64,000 nt of DNA from Oikopleura dioica (Eukaryota > Chordata > Appendicularia > Copelata > Oikopleuridae). The translations under genes were made by a program, and so were the position numbers. The DNA lies in the NCBI GenBank assembly GCA_907165135.1, contig OU015568.1, forward strand, positions 16,999,208 to 17,063,207, read 5' to 3'. Numbering within the stretch: the stretch's first letter is position 1; the number at the start of each line of letters is the position of its first letter. Positions 43,860-56,493 of the stretch are shown here, piece by piece. The notes beneath the pieces were generated by a model, which saw only the letters and a list, made by a program, of their open reading frames with translations, made no database searches and was not told where the DNA came from.

Positions 43860-46800
43860 TTATTTTTCCAAAATTAGATAATCGCCGTTGTAAACTTCTC
43901 CTTGAGGGCAGCAGTTTCCGGCGAGATCTTGAATCTCCCCTGGTTGACAGGGAGAAACGAATTGACATTCCGTTTCCGCATTAAAGTCGTTGTAAACAGA
44001 TATTTGTCCATCTGGGCATTTCTCGCCGCATTGTCCGAGTGTTCCTTGATGGATGCAAATACACATGTTCCATTTTGAGCTCCATGTAGATCCGACAGGG
44101 CAGCACGCGAACGAACCGTCCTCGAAATTGATGACAACGTCGTTCGTCCTGCAAATCGAGGAAAGACAAATACCATCGACGTTCGGATACTGGAAAGTGT
44201 CAGGGCAGAGACATGCCATTTTGCTAGATTGAGCGTACATGGCGTAGACAAGGCCATCCGGACACGATGAGGAACAAACTTGGTTGGCGTTTGGCTCGGA
44301 GCCATCGTTACAGATGCATCGTTCGTGAGCAGGGCTGTAATGAGCATCTTTGTGGCAGCACACCTGTCCATTTTCGGTTTCAATTGGATGGAAATCGAAA
44401 TTGCAATTAGATGGAGTTCCGGGACATTGCTCGTTTTTGCCGACGATATGTCCCTCTGGACAAAGGCACGTATTTGAATCGGAGTTGTAAATCTGGCCTT
44501 GCTGGCAGAAGTCCTCACAGTTACCCCAACCACCGTCTTTGAAAAAAATTTGATGGGGCGGGCAAGCTGGCGAACAACCTGTATTTTCTTCAACAATCGT
44601 ACTATCAAAGAAGCATTTGCATTGAAGCATACCCTGGTCAAAGTAAGAATTCTCGGGGCAGCAGCCAGCAGCATCATTGTAAACGTATGGAGTTTCTTGA
44701 GGAGCACACACTGGACAATCGCCATTAGGTGTTGGCAGTAAATCGCCCGTGCACACACACATGTCTCGATCCTTTTTGAAATATGTGTTTTTCGGACAGC
44801 ACATGATATCGCCGAAGCGATTGTTGTAAGCTGTTTCGCCATCTTGGCACGTGTTCGAATTGCATTCCCCGTCGACTGGAGCTTGTCCGTCCCAGCATTC
44901 GCATTCGCCCTTGTTGAAGTTGTATTGAAGATCTCCAGGACAGAGTGATTGTTCCGGCTGTATCAGCGGCGGGCAAGGAAGAGTTGTTGATCCTCCAGGA
45001 CAAGCGCATTTGTTCATGGTTGGCAAGCTGTCAATCCAAATGAATCCTTCATCGCAACATTGAATCATGAAAGAGCTATCCAAATGTGGATTTTGCCCTG
45101 TCGGACAGACGGGACATTTACCATCGACCATAGGCTCATCAAACTTGCATTTGCATGTTTTTGTTTGATTATCGTATTCTGCTCCGAGTGGACAGCAAAT
45201 TGTTTTCGGGTCGGGACGCACGAAATATTCACCCTCTCCGCAATCATTCGGGCATTCTCCATACATCGAGTTGGTGAGATACAATGGCTGAGAACGATCT
45301 GCACAGAAACAACCAGGAGGTCCCGACATATCTTGCTCAAAATAAAACAAGTTTCGCTGACAGCATTGGATATTTCCAAGAGAGTCGAAGATTGCTCGGT
45401 CCGGTTGTGCACAGTTTCCGCAAGCTCTGTCATCTGGCTCATCGCCATTGTCACACACGCATTTATTTAAATTGTAATTCCATTCGGAATTAAATGGACA
45501 GCATTGGACGTAAGGTTCGACAAATTGAATGACATGGTTCTCTTCGCAATCGATTTCACATTGTTGGTAAGTCGACCAATTCGACGCGTAAAAGGGTTCT
45601 GTTCGATTATCACAGAAGCACCCGCCTGGCCCAGTATCATCACCATCGTACCAGAATAAGTTTCTTTTACAGCATTTGACGTTTCCGAATTCGTCCATAT
45701 GAGCTCTTTGGTCTGTACTGCATTGACCACATGCAGTATCGTCGACTTCATTATTGTTAGGGCACTCGCACTCATCCGTAATCGAGTTGTACTGAGTTCC
45801 GTAGGGGCAACATCCTAGAGTCGGATGATTAGGCCCGACGAAATACGTTCCTTCTTCACATTCGTCGCCACATTGCGGGAAATATGATGGAGGTAAATTG
45901 ATAGCTTCCGAGCCATCTTTACAGCGACAGTGACCACCAGCAGGATTATTCTCATCAGCAATCCAGATTTGGTTTCTCTCGCAACAACGAATAGCATCAT
46001 TTTGATCCAATAAGGCTCTCATTCCTGGATCGCTGCATAAGCCACAGGCAGTATCATCAACAACCTCTCCGTTCGGGCACATGCATTCATCACCGATCGG
46101 ATCATAAACGCTTCCGATTTCACAACAAATCGTCCTTGGGAAAGCTTGAATGAAAACTTTATCCTCGGGACAATCGCCTGGACATTCTCCATTTGGCTCT
46201 GAATTGGATCCGTCTTTGCAGTAACATCCAGCAACCGTGTAGTCATCTTCGTCGAACCAGACCTTATTTTTCTCACAGCATTGCACGACGCCATATTGAT
46301 CAAGATGAGTTCGTTGGCTGATTGAACAGTAGCCACAGCCAGTTTCATCAGGAATCTCAGCAGGGTCATTTGGACAATAACATTTGCCATCTGTGTCACT
46401 CCAGTAAGAATTAAGCGGACAGCATTCAATTGTTGGATAGACACTTTGAAGCCAGTAACCATCTCCGTAGTCAATGCATTCGTTGCCACAAGAGCCCATC
46501 GGCCCATCAGGATAACTTCCATCTTCGCACATACAAGCGCCATAGGTTGTTACTACTTGGTTGATTTGACAGCACTGTGTTTGATTATTACTATCTGTCT
46601 GCAAGACGGTCGGTGGTGGACAAGGCGGACAGCCAGTATCTGGATCGTAAATTCCACCATTATTGCAGATACAGGAATTCATCCACGAATCGTAGCTTGA
46701 GTCATTAGGACAGCAAAGGACTTCGTCAATATTTGAGGCAAAAAAGAAGCCAGGTTCACAATCACCTGGGCATTCACCATTCTGCCATGGCGGAGAATTG

Positions 46801-49800
46801 TTCTCAGGACAGAGACACTCGTAAGGAGAATTGGAGAAGATTTGATTTGATTTACAGCAAATTATTGCACCGTTGTCTTTATTAAATCCAACGATTTCGT
46901 TGTCCGAGCATTCGCCACAGCCAGTGCCATTAAGAGGCGCTCCGTTTGTGCAGTGACAGCCAAGATCGGAAGTCCACTTAGCTCCGATTTCGCAACACTC
47001 GAGAGGCTCAAACGATCCAAGCCATTCACCTTCATCACAATCATTTGGACAGTTCATGCTGTAGCCTGGAATGCTTCCGTCAGACTTGCAAATACACTGT
47101 TCAACTCCTTGGTCGAACATTTGATTCTTATGACAGCACCGGGGGTTCTGTGACGCGTCGAAATAAACATCTTTGTGTTCAGGGCAATATGGGCAAGTAT
47201 CATTTACTATAGCGAAACCACTGTTGCATTTGCAGAGTTTGTCGGCCATGTCATACCAGGAGTTCTCCGGGCAGCATTTGATGGGATCTAACGTGTCTGT
47301 TGGATCGACATATCCAAGAATCTGTCCAGGGTCGCAATCGCCGGGACAGCCTCCATATTGATCAAAAGGGTCGCCATTCGGGCATCTGCAGTCATCAATC
47401 TCCAGCGAGTATTGATGATTAATTTGGGGTTTCCTTACTTGGTAAAATTCCTTACTTGGTAAAATTCCTTACATGGTAAAATTCCTTACTTGGTAAAATT
47501 TTTTTTCTTTACCAAGTAAGGATTTTTACCAAGTAAGGAATTTTACCAAGTAAGGAAATTTCTATCGAGCAAATGTCAAAAACAAATAATGAACATATTC
47601 ACTTTAGAAGATATCTAGTCGACCCCCCTCTGAACATAATTTTTTCAAGGATTATTTTTTTTTGAATTATTTTTTTTTGAAAAAATTGAATAATCTTGAT
47701 TCGAGCGCGTTCGAATTCGGGTTCATTTTCAAATTCGTGTTTGGAATCGTATTTGAATTTCGGATCCATGACCCATGTCAAAGTGGACAATTTGACCGAT
47801 GGCCCATCGGCGATGGGGGTTAATTGATAAATATATTATCTAAATGAGTTTTTAAATTCAAACTAAGTTCAAAACAATTATTTTAACAAGTGAAACTTAT
47901 AAAAGAAACGTCATTTGAAAAATAAATGTCTCTTCTTAGGACCCTCCACTCACGGTTGGGTTCGCAAAATCGCTTGTTCTAAAAAAAAATTTTTAAGGCT
48001 ATAACGTCTCTTTTGGCCTCTCTGGAAAACGCACTTCCCTTGGTCGATTTCAAAAATTAAAAAGACTCATATACTTAAAATCTATCGTAGATTTCAGAAA
48101 TGCGATCAAAAATTTATTTTTCTTTTGAAATTTCGACTTTACAATCATTTAAAAAACGCCGATCGGTTTTCCGAATAATTTTACCATTACAGAGGTAGAT
48201 TTTTTACGATCAATTTATAGACTAAAGCCTTCTCTACAATCCCCACGGAAAAAAACTTCGATATCTCTTCAAATTTTCATTCTAGGGCAGGGCTGGCAAA
48301 TTAGGGTCCTAACAGCCGCACTACCGAAAAATTGTTAGGGTTCTAACTCAAAATTAGTGCAAATTAGTGCGGCATCCCCGTCCTACCCGTCCTATTTTTT
48401 TTCCTTGATATTTTTTCGTCCATTAGGACCGAATCGCCGCCCTAACCGCACTAATTTGGAGGCTCTTTTTCATCATCCAATCGGCGCGCGCTTCCCACCA
48501 GGCGCGGAGGACAAATTGGTGGAAGATTGAAAAAAGAATGCAGCTGAATGGATGAGAAAAACGAATGACCCGCCATGATTGGCGGACCAATAAGCGCGCG
48601 CCTATTTTAGGACGATTTTAGTGCGGCTTTTCCAACTCTCGTACTACTCGCACTAAAAAGTTATAAAATGAGAGTTAGGGCCCTAACAATAGGGTTCTAA
48701 CTCAAATTAGTGCGGCTGGCGGGACCCTAATTTGCCAGCCCTGTTCTAGGGCCATGTTAGTGCTGGCACCTGAGGAGAAAAAGGCGCGTGGACGCGCTGC
48801 GCGGAGTGCTATCCTCCAGCCCGAAAAGAGAGCGCTGTTGGCGAGCGTGTGAGTCAAGCGATTCATCGCGCTTTGATTGGCTGCGCGGAGCTCAAGCGTC
48901 AGTCTATAAACAAAAGAGACTTAAAAGAAGAGAGAACTAGAATCATAATTTTCACAATTTCTTGAAATTTTTTCCGTAGGGATCATAGAATATGCTTTTT
49001 TAAATAATATTGTCGGATTTATTTGACCTTAGAGCTTCCAGTTTTCTCGGAAAACCGATCGGCGATTTTTGAATGATTCTAGAGCAAAAAATTACCAGAG
49101 AAAATTATTTCTTGATGGCATTTTTGAATTTTTAAGGAGAAAACAAATATGTTTGCCCTTTAAATTTTTGAAATCGACCAAGGGAAGTCCGTTTTCCAGA
49201 GAGGCCAAAAGAGACGTTATAGCCTTAATTACTTGGCCAAATTATTTCTCTGTACTAGAGATTGAAGATTAGGCCTCGGTCTATCTAAATCTAGTCGGAG
49301 ATGATGTCTATCTAAGCCCGAATCGGCTGAATTTCGACTCAAAAATAGCCTAAAATGGCCTTTTTCGAAATTCTCGAACTTTGGCCCCTCCTTGTAGTAG
49401 GTTTGCTTTGAACAAAAAACTTCTCTGTACTAGAGAATAGCGGATAGCACCTGAGCTTTACGTAGAGCTATTGTTTGCCCAAATACATAAGCGCAAATCG
49501 GCTGAATTTCCAGTCGAAGATGGCCAAAACGAGGGGGATCCCTTAAATCTGATCAACAAAATCAAAATTTTCTTAACAAAATTTTCAAAAGTTTGGATAG
49601 ATCTCTCCATATTTGAATCCAAATTTGAACGCAACGGCTAGAATAATTTTAAGAATGAAGATTATTCAATTTTTTCAAAAAAAAAATAATTCAAAAAAAA
49701 AATAATCATTGAAAAAATTATGTTCAGAGGGGGGTCGACTAGATATCTTCTAAAGTGAATATGTTCATTATTTGTTTTTGACATTTGCTCGATAGAAATT

Positions 49801-52800
49801 TCCTTACTTGGTAAAATTCCTTACTTGGTAAAAATCCTTACTTGGTAAAGAAAAAAAATTTTACCAAGTAAGGAATTTTACCATGTAAGGAATTTTACCA
49901 AGTAAGGAATTTTACCAAGTAAGGAAACCCCGATTAATTTTGCAGCATAAAATATCACCATTACTGTTTATAGCGGGATTAAATACGCCATCATCGCCCA
50001 CATTGATATCACAGTATCCACAAGCGTTGTTGTTTTGGTATGATTGTCCGTTCGGACATTTGCATTCCTGATCTACTTGATCGTAGTACTCTCCAGCTTT
50101 GCAGCATTTTAGCTCGGGATCCTGTTGGACGACAAACAGGTCAGCAGACACACAATCACCAGGGCATGCACTCATGTAGCCGGGGAGACTATCATCCTTG
50201 CAAATACATTTGCCGGTGTCTTCTATGTACTTTTGGCTATTAAGACAGCATTCCAATAAATTCCCGGCAGTGTCGTAGAAGGGCGATCTATTTGGAGAGC
50301 AGGGAGGACAGGTATTATTAATGACAGGGCTGCCACTATTGCAAAGACATTCACCCGAGTCAAGATAAGCCCCATCAGGGCAACAAATAAGTGTGTTGTT
50401 CAGATCGATTCCAGCAGGATACATACCAGCATTGCAATCGCCAGGGCATGAGCCGAATGCCAATGGCATCGATTCATCTTCGCAAACGCATCCCGTAGTA
50501 CCGTTTACCCATTTTTGATTTCCAGGGCAGCACTTTGTCATTCCATTATCAAAGTCCAAGAATGCGTTTGAATTCTCGGGACATTGTCCGCAATAAGTCG
50601 AATCAAGAGGTCCTCCATCGCTGCATTTGCATTCGCCTTCCTCAAAGACTGATCCAAGTGGGCAGCACTGGAACGGATGTGGCTGAACAAGATATTCGCC
50701 TTGAGCGCAGGTATCCTCGCACATCATAAACGGACCCAAAAAGATCCATCGGAACATGCACAATCGTCGAGATCTTCCGACCACTCAGTATGGGCAAAGC
50801 AGCACTTTTCTTCTCCATTTGATGTCCAATGACTTGACATGTGTGTCGGACAAAGAGGGCAAGGACTATCACCAGCTTCACTTCCATCTGGGCATTGACA
50901 CTGCTCAAGAGCGGAATTGTAAGCACTTCCTAACGGGCAGCAAATAACCTCGGAGTATTCTCCAACGAAGAAAAATCCTGCTGCACAATCACCTGGGCAA
51001 CTTCCATCCCCGTTTGGTGGTAACCCATTGCTACAGGTACAATCATTGGCATTTGGACTGTAGATCAAATTGCTTGCACAACATTTGTGAGCGCTCCATT
51101 GCCCACCGGTCTGGAATGCGATTTGGTTTGAATTGCAAAGATTGCAGCCTGTCTCTACATCCGGCTCATTGCCCGTCTGATCACAGATGCATGTGGCAGT
51201 TTGCACTCCGTTCATCATTTGCAATGATGATCCGACTGGACAGCAAATTAGCTCGCCGCCCAGAATATCCGAAAGATATTCTTCTTGAGGGCAATCGCCT
51301 GGGCATTGCATATTTTGATCAGGATTACTTCCGTCTTCACAAGTGCAAGAGTAATCTGTCAGGACCTGATTTAATGTGCAGCACATTTTATTTCCATTAG
51401 GATCGGTCCATTCTTTCTCTCTGTTATTGTTACAGTATGGACATTTGTTATTTTCGTAATCATATGTTCCACCGTTTGGACAAGTACAAGTATCAGTAAT
51501 TGCGGAATATCCAGTTTCTCCAGGACAGCAAACAATATCACCTTTATTGTCAAGAAAGAACCTCTGGCCGTATGGGCAATCTCCTGGGCATTCTTGTGGA
51601 TGGGGATTGTAATCACCATTTCCACCTTGAGTGTTGTAGCTTGATCCAGGATTGGTTTTGTCTGGGCATCTACAATTTCCCTCGTGCCAGATTTGATTTT
51701 TTGGACAGCATCGGACTCCGTCAGCAGTAATCAAAGCAATATCCATCTGTGCGCAATCATTAACTTCGCAACGGTTGTCGACCAGTGCGCCATTGAAACA
51801 GATGCATTCTTCTGCATTTGCATTCCAGTATGCTCCAATAGGGCAGCAAATTTTCTCGGGATAGAATTGCTCCATAACTTCTCCGAGCTCACAGTCTCCT
51901 GGACATTGCGAGTTATATGGGCGTGTACCATCCATACAGCGACACTCGTCCCAGGAGAGATCAAAGTATTGATTTGTACGGCAACATCGGGTATTTCCAC
52001 TGTTGTCGAAATATATTTGCTCGTCAACAGCACACATAGAGCAACCAGTGTCTGGATCGGCTTCATTTTGATCGGGGCACATGCACTTTTGAAAACTTAC
52101 ATCCCACCAAGAACCAATTGCGCAGCAAATCATCTCTCCGCTATCTTTGAACTGGATCCATTTCCCGACTGGACAATCGCCTTTGCAAGTCGCTGGCGAG
52201 AATGTCGGGGTGAGTGGTTGACCCTCGCATTCGCACTGATCCGACTGGTAGTTGAACTTCATATTCTTTTGGCAGCAGATTTCGCTACCATCCCTTTTTC
52301 TGTATGCAATTTCTTTGTTTGAACAGAAACCACAGCCGGTCTCACTGTTTGGAGACGTTCCGCCGGGACATTTGCAAACATCTGCTGAGCCGTCCCACAT
52401 CATACTTCCACCAACAGCGCAACACAGATCCTCGCTCCATTTGTACCAGCCTGGGCTACAGTCGCCTTCGCAGGCATTGTTGTAGCCGAGATATTCTCCA
52501 TTGCACATGAACTCATTTCGCCAAGGATACCAGATTTTTCCTGGAGGACAGCAAGCAATCTGTTGATTGCCGTTGTAAGAATCATCCCAAGGTACTAGGC
52601 CGGGACCACATGGTGTTGGACAGCCATTGACAGGGTCTGGTGGGTTATTATCAAAACAGGTGCAAGTTACATCATCATATCCATTGATAGTCGGGGTTGA
52701 GCCAACTGGGCAACAAAATTTTTCGTCCAGCGTCCTGTGAGCAAGGTATTCTCCTGCCGGACAATCACCTGGACATTGAGGAGGCCCATAATTGGTCGGC

Positions 52801-55800
52801 CATGACTGTGATCCGTCTGGACAGGTGCATCCGTCGTTAATTTCATCATAAACCATATTATTTGGGCAGCACATGGGACCATTTTTTCCTTCGTACATTG
52901 TATCGAAAGATCCACAATATGGACACAAATGTGTGTCTGGGTCTGGCGAAATTCCTGCATCCAAGAACATTCCTGGCGGGTTGCAAATGCATTTCTCGCG
53001 ATCTTGGTCGTAAAATGAGTTAGCTGGGCAGCAAAGAAGCTCTGGCGTATTTTTGGCGAAATTGAAGAGCCATGGACAGTCCCCGTTGCATTGGCCGTCT
53101 CCGAATGGGTATTGTCCATCAGAGCAGACGCAACCCATTTGATTGTCACTCCAGTGCTGATTCGCTGGACAACATTGGATATTATCATACATATCGGTGA
53201 AGGAAGTTAAGCCATCGGGACATGGCGGACAGACGTAGTTTTCCATGTCAGCTTCGATTCCGTTTTCGCACATGCAGATACCGTTCATGTTGTTGAAGCC
53301 GGTGAAACCATCGTTTGGACAGCAAATGACTCCGAATTCATTCGACTGGTACGTAGTTCCCGGTGGACAATCACCATTGCATTCGCCATTAGCGCCGGGA
53401 GGGTCTCCGTTCTTACAAACGCAAGATTGTCCGTCGAATTGATGATTCTGACCGCAGCAGTGGATGTTCTTTCCGTTGTCGTAGTGGACAGTCATAGATT
53501 GAGGACAAATCCCACAAGTCGATTCACCGTTAACTATTTGTGGCTCCATATTAATGTAGTTCCCATTTTGGCAAATACATTTTTTCAGGTCATTGTCATA
53601 ATCGGATCCGATAGGACAGCACTCTCTCTCTGGAGCTGGGCCGGCAAGATACCAACCAGCAGGACAGTCGCCATCACATCCCGTCCATCCGTGCGGCATC
53701 GATCCATCTGAACACTGACATCCGGCAAAATTGAAATATCTTCTGTTTTCTGGGCAGCAAGTTGTGTCGTCGTGATTCATCCAAAAGGGAACTTCATTTT
53801 GAGCGCAGCCGGTGCAAGAGTTCATTGATGTGGCTTCGTTACCACTGTTTGTGCAGAAGCAAACCAACGCAGGACTATTATACTGAAGCTCAGATCCAAC
53901 AGGACAGCATGATTTAACGTTTTTGTAAATCGGGATTCCAGGTTTCCGATAGATAGAAGCCAGGATCGCATTCACCGTAGCACTCTCCCCGAGGACCAGG
54001 CGGTTGTCCGTCTTGGCACAAGCAAACACTTCCTCCGAAGCTGTACTGACCTTCAGGACAGCAGATTGGTTCCGAACTACCAGGACTAACGAAAGGAACC
54101 AACTCTGACGAGCAGTAGTAACAGCCGCGTTCAGGATGAGGTGTATCTCCTGCATTCGGTTCCGGGCCAGTTCCACCATTCCATCCATAGTCGCATCTGC
54201 ATCGTTGTTCACAAGGGCTGTTGTCAAACCACGAGCCAACGGGACAGCAAAGACTGTCACCGTCAAGACTGTAGCCATAAAGATATTCTCCAGTAGGGCA
54301 ATCTCCTGGGCAACCGTAGCCTTGGTCTTCCGCTCCATTTGGACAGGCACACTTTTGCATGATGTCACTCCACACGTGATTTTTTGGGCAACAAACTTCT
54401 ACGCCGTTGTCTTTCTTTTGTTTGTGATGATTTGTTGCGCAAAATGGGCAGTTGCCGTCAACATCTGGTGCGGTCGGGGGAGAGAGGTTATCGCAAGCGC
54501 AGCCGACAAAGCCGTTGTTGTCAACGAAAGATGTTCCAGGAGGGCAGCAAGTGATTTCAGGATACAATGAGCCGAGAGTTGTTCCAGCTGGACAGTCTCC
54601 AGGACATTCGTTAGTGAACATGTCTGGCTTGTTGACCCCATCCTGGCAGAAACAAGTCCCAAGAGTCTCGTTGTACGTTGATTGCCCAGGGCAGCACTCG
54701 ATTCCGTTGAAGACTTCGAATTCTCGGAAACCAGGGGGACAAACAGAACATTTTCCGATGCTTTTATAGGGTTGAAAATCTAAAGACGACTAGCGAAGAA
54801 TGAAAAAAGAAATGTTAATTGATCATGTTATCATTTTTTTAAATAAAGACAACCGTAGCTTGAATCGACTGTTTGCCAGTTTCCGAACTGATCCGGGCAT
54901 TGAACTTGATCTCGGCAGGTGTTGGGGTCCCAATGGTATGACGCACCCTGGGGAAGACAGAACCAGCCTTCATCTTCTGACCAGTAGAGCTTTGTCCAAT
55001 ATGGACTCTTTGGGCAGTCCCCGGGACATTCGTTTGGCTCAAGACCATTCGCACCAGGAATTGTTAAATCTTGACAAATGCACATTGAGAGTTTAGTGCT
55101 CCAAACTGTGTTGTGTGGGCAGCATTCTGTTCCGCTATTTTCCGTGTTCCAGAGACTACTCCCTTATTTATGGTTTTCAGAATTCACGGTGTGCATTTAC
55201 AATGTATCAAGCTATGATTCGTGAAAAACCATGCCTTTAGGACATTCCTTGCAAAATCCATCTTCATCAACTTCTTGCCCGCCGCACATGCATGAGTGTG
55301 ACTTTGAGTCGTAATACGCATTTTGGTGACAGCAAGTGATCGGATCGCTCAGAACTTGAACGAAATCAATTGGGCAGTTGTTTCGAGGAGTTGCATCAGC
55401 CTCGGCAACTTCTGGCTCTGATTCGGGCTTGGTTAGACATCCTTTTTGATTTCCAATAGCTTGGCGAGTTCAAATAAATAAGATTGATTTTTAGAAAATG
55501 ATTAAGGAAAACTGGCTTTTGATAAATTTATAAGACGTTTTTTTTTCTTCAAAATTCAAATTAAAATATTCTCAAACGTTTGTGTTTGATTTGAACCTTT
55601 CATGAGATGCTGCTAGGATCACATTCACAGCATCCATTCGAGCCACATCTCAGTCCAGGTTGAAACGACTCGCAGGATGCATCATCGCTGCAAGTTCCGA
55701 AGTAGCAGCTCTTAATTTACTCGTCTATATTTTTTCGCGATCATTTATTTAGCTATCTACCTCTCCGTCGCTCCCAGCTCCAGCTTTTTCCTCGCAACCG

Positions 55801-56129
55801 TCCATAGGATCGTTGTTTTTATCGACGAAGCCATCGGCACAGACACACTTATTTATCGAGAGATCACAAGTGAGTCGGGCTGCTCTACTGTCCTCAAAGC
55901 CCGGCTTCTGAGCAATCTTCCATATGGAACAGGCCTTGTCTGACTCGCAAGCAAGAACTGGCCAATAGTCGCCGTCGTCGGTGAAGAATCCTACGCCAGG
56001 TGACCCGGCAAGGGCAGCAGGGAGGAAAAGCGCAGACAGCTAAATTAATCGTTACATGATTTTTGAAAAATCTCTGGCGATTCTCTTTATCTTGAATATA
56101 AATAAAATAAACTCAGAAAATACCTTCAT
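43860..56129 (-). CDS. Giant secreted Cys-modular protein, house-protein (oikosin)-like candidate, interrupted by a transposon
   Basis: ATG 56129; an 84-bp intron (56123-56040) splits codon 2 from the rest of a signal peptide (MKLSALFLPAALAG). After about five small exons, one huge exon runs from about 54768 to the stop at 43860. The protein has around fifty Cys modules of two alternating kinds: CCP(I/V/L)Gs.y......C.CpnG followed by C..C, and CC..N..w......C.C.DGs....CPGDCp.G. Together a pair spans about 130 residues. Signal peptide, size and repeats fit a secreted matrix protein such as larvacean house components; the oikosin link is an inference. A 2.5-kb element sits in an exon at 47426-49931. 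Two single-base frame breaks lie in homopolymers at 50735-50742 and 53920-53924. Whether the gene still works is unclear. Confidence 0.82.
47997..49224. mobile_element. TTAA-type (piggyBac-like) non-autonomous element nested inside
   Basis: Ends GGCTATAACGTCTC and GAGACGTTATAGCC are inverted repeats, and matching sequence continues inward for about 70 bp (TTTTGGCCTCTCTGGAAAACG). It is flanked on both sides by TTAA (47993-47996 and 49225-49228), the target duplication of piggyBac elements. Internal inverted CCGATCGG(T/C)TTTTC blocks also occur. No transposase is encoded. Confidence 0.82.
48288..48743. mobile_element. hAT-type MITE, innermost of the nest
   Basis: 456 bp with terminal inverted repeats CAGGGCTGGCAAATTAGGG and an 8-bp target duplication TTCTAGGG (48280-48287 and 48744-48751). 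The CAGGG start and 8-bp duplication are typical of hAT elements. Internally it repeats GTTAGGGTTCTAACTC and AATTAGTGCGG motifs. No coding capacity. Confidence 0.9.
50735..50742 (-). other. Frame break 1 in the Cys-modular gene
   Basis: On the minus strand the frame reads CACSDGSF and then runs into a stop, while the next module (CEDTCAQGEYL) continues one frame away. The shift falls at TTTTTGGG; one extra base there would keep the frame open. No splice sites fit. It is either an assembly error in a homopolymer or a real mutation. Confidence 0.7.
53920..53924 (-). other. Frame break 2 in the Cys-modular gene
   Basis: The frame ends ETWNPDLQKR-stop, whereas the next module (NVKSCCPVGS) is in another frame. 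The shift lies at a run of five A (minus strand); four A would keep it open. As with the first break, both error and mutation are possible. Confidence 0.7.
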
Positions 56130-56186
56130 CTCTTCGCCTACAAAAGATGAACCAAGCGGTCGGTTTTAAAGGCAGCCTGTCAGGAT

Positions 56187-56378
56187 TTATTCGATATTTG
56201 TCAGAAGGCCGCATTTAGTCAAAAACAAAGTCATGAAGAAGGTGGGGCCGTCTGGCCTGTTGAGAAAATCTGGGAATATCAAATTCAGCGCTGCCAAGTT
56301 ATGACAAGTCAAAATAACTCGGGCAAGAAAATTCATCAACGAAAGTTTAGAGGTTGAATCGGAATGATTTTCTTCCAT
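56187..56378 (-). CDS. Small uncharacterised ORF
   Basis: 63 codons from an ATG at 56378, Leu/Phe-rich towards the end, located between the helical-protein gene and the start of the Cys-modular gene on the same strand. No domain and no splice context are visible. It might be a small gene or chance. Confidence 0.25.
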   Translation of the reverse strand: MEENHSDSTSKLSLMNFLARVILTCHNLAALNLIFPDFLNRPDGPTFFMTLFLTKCGLLTNIE

Positions 56379-56493
56379 ACGATTTGTTTATTATGCGAGC
56401 TAGAATAATATATTTTTATAACATTCGATTGAAGGATTTATATTTATGAAAATAAACAGGAAGATTTCTGAAAATGCACTTCAGCAGAATTTA

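Larger units (their letters stand above)
47426..49931. mobile_element. Mutator-like foldback element with 9-bp target duplication
   Basis: Termini GGGGTTTCCTTACTTGG are perfect inverted repeats; the arms (47426-about 47699 and about 49658-49931) match over some 274 bp with only a couple of differences. The arms consist of repeated CTTACTTGGTAAAATTC units, themselves inverted. A 9-bp duplication, GATTAATTT, flanks it at 47417-47425 and 49932-49940. Nine-bp duplications and long inverted repeats are typical of Mutator-like elements. It carries no transposase and holds another element inside. Removing it with one duplication copy restores an open Cys module in the host exon. Confidence 0.9.

Noticed and set aside
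43874-44842. Alternative-frame ORFs inside the Cys-modular gene (also at 46019 and 51731)
   Set aside because: The repeated Cys pattern exists only in the main frame; the others are shadows created by repeat structure.
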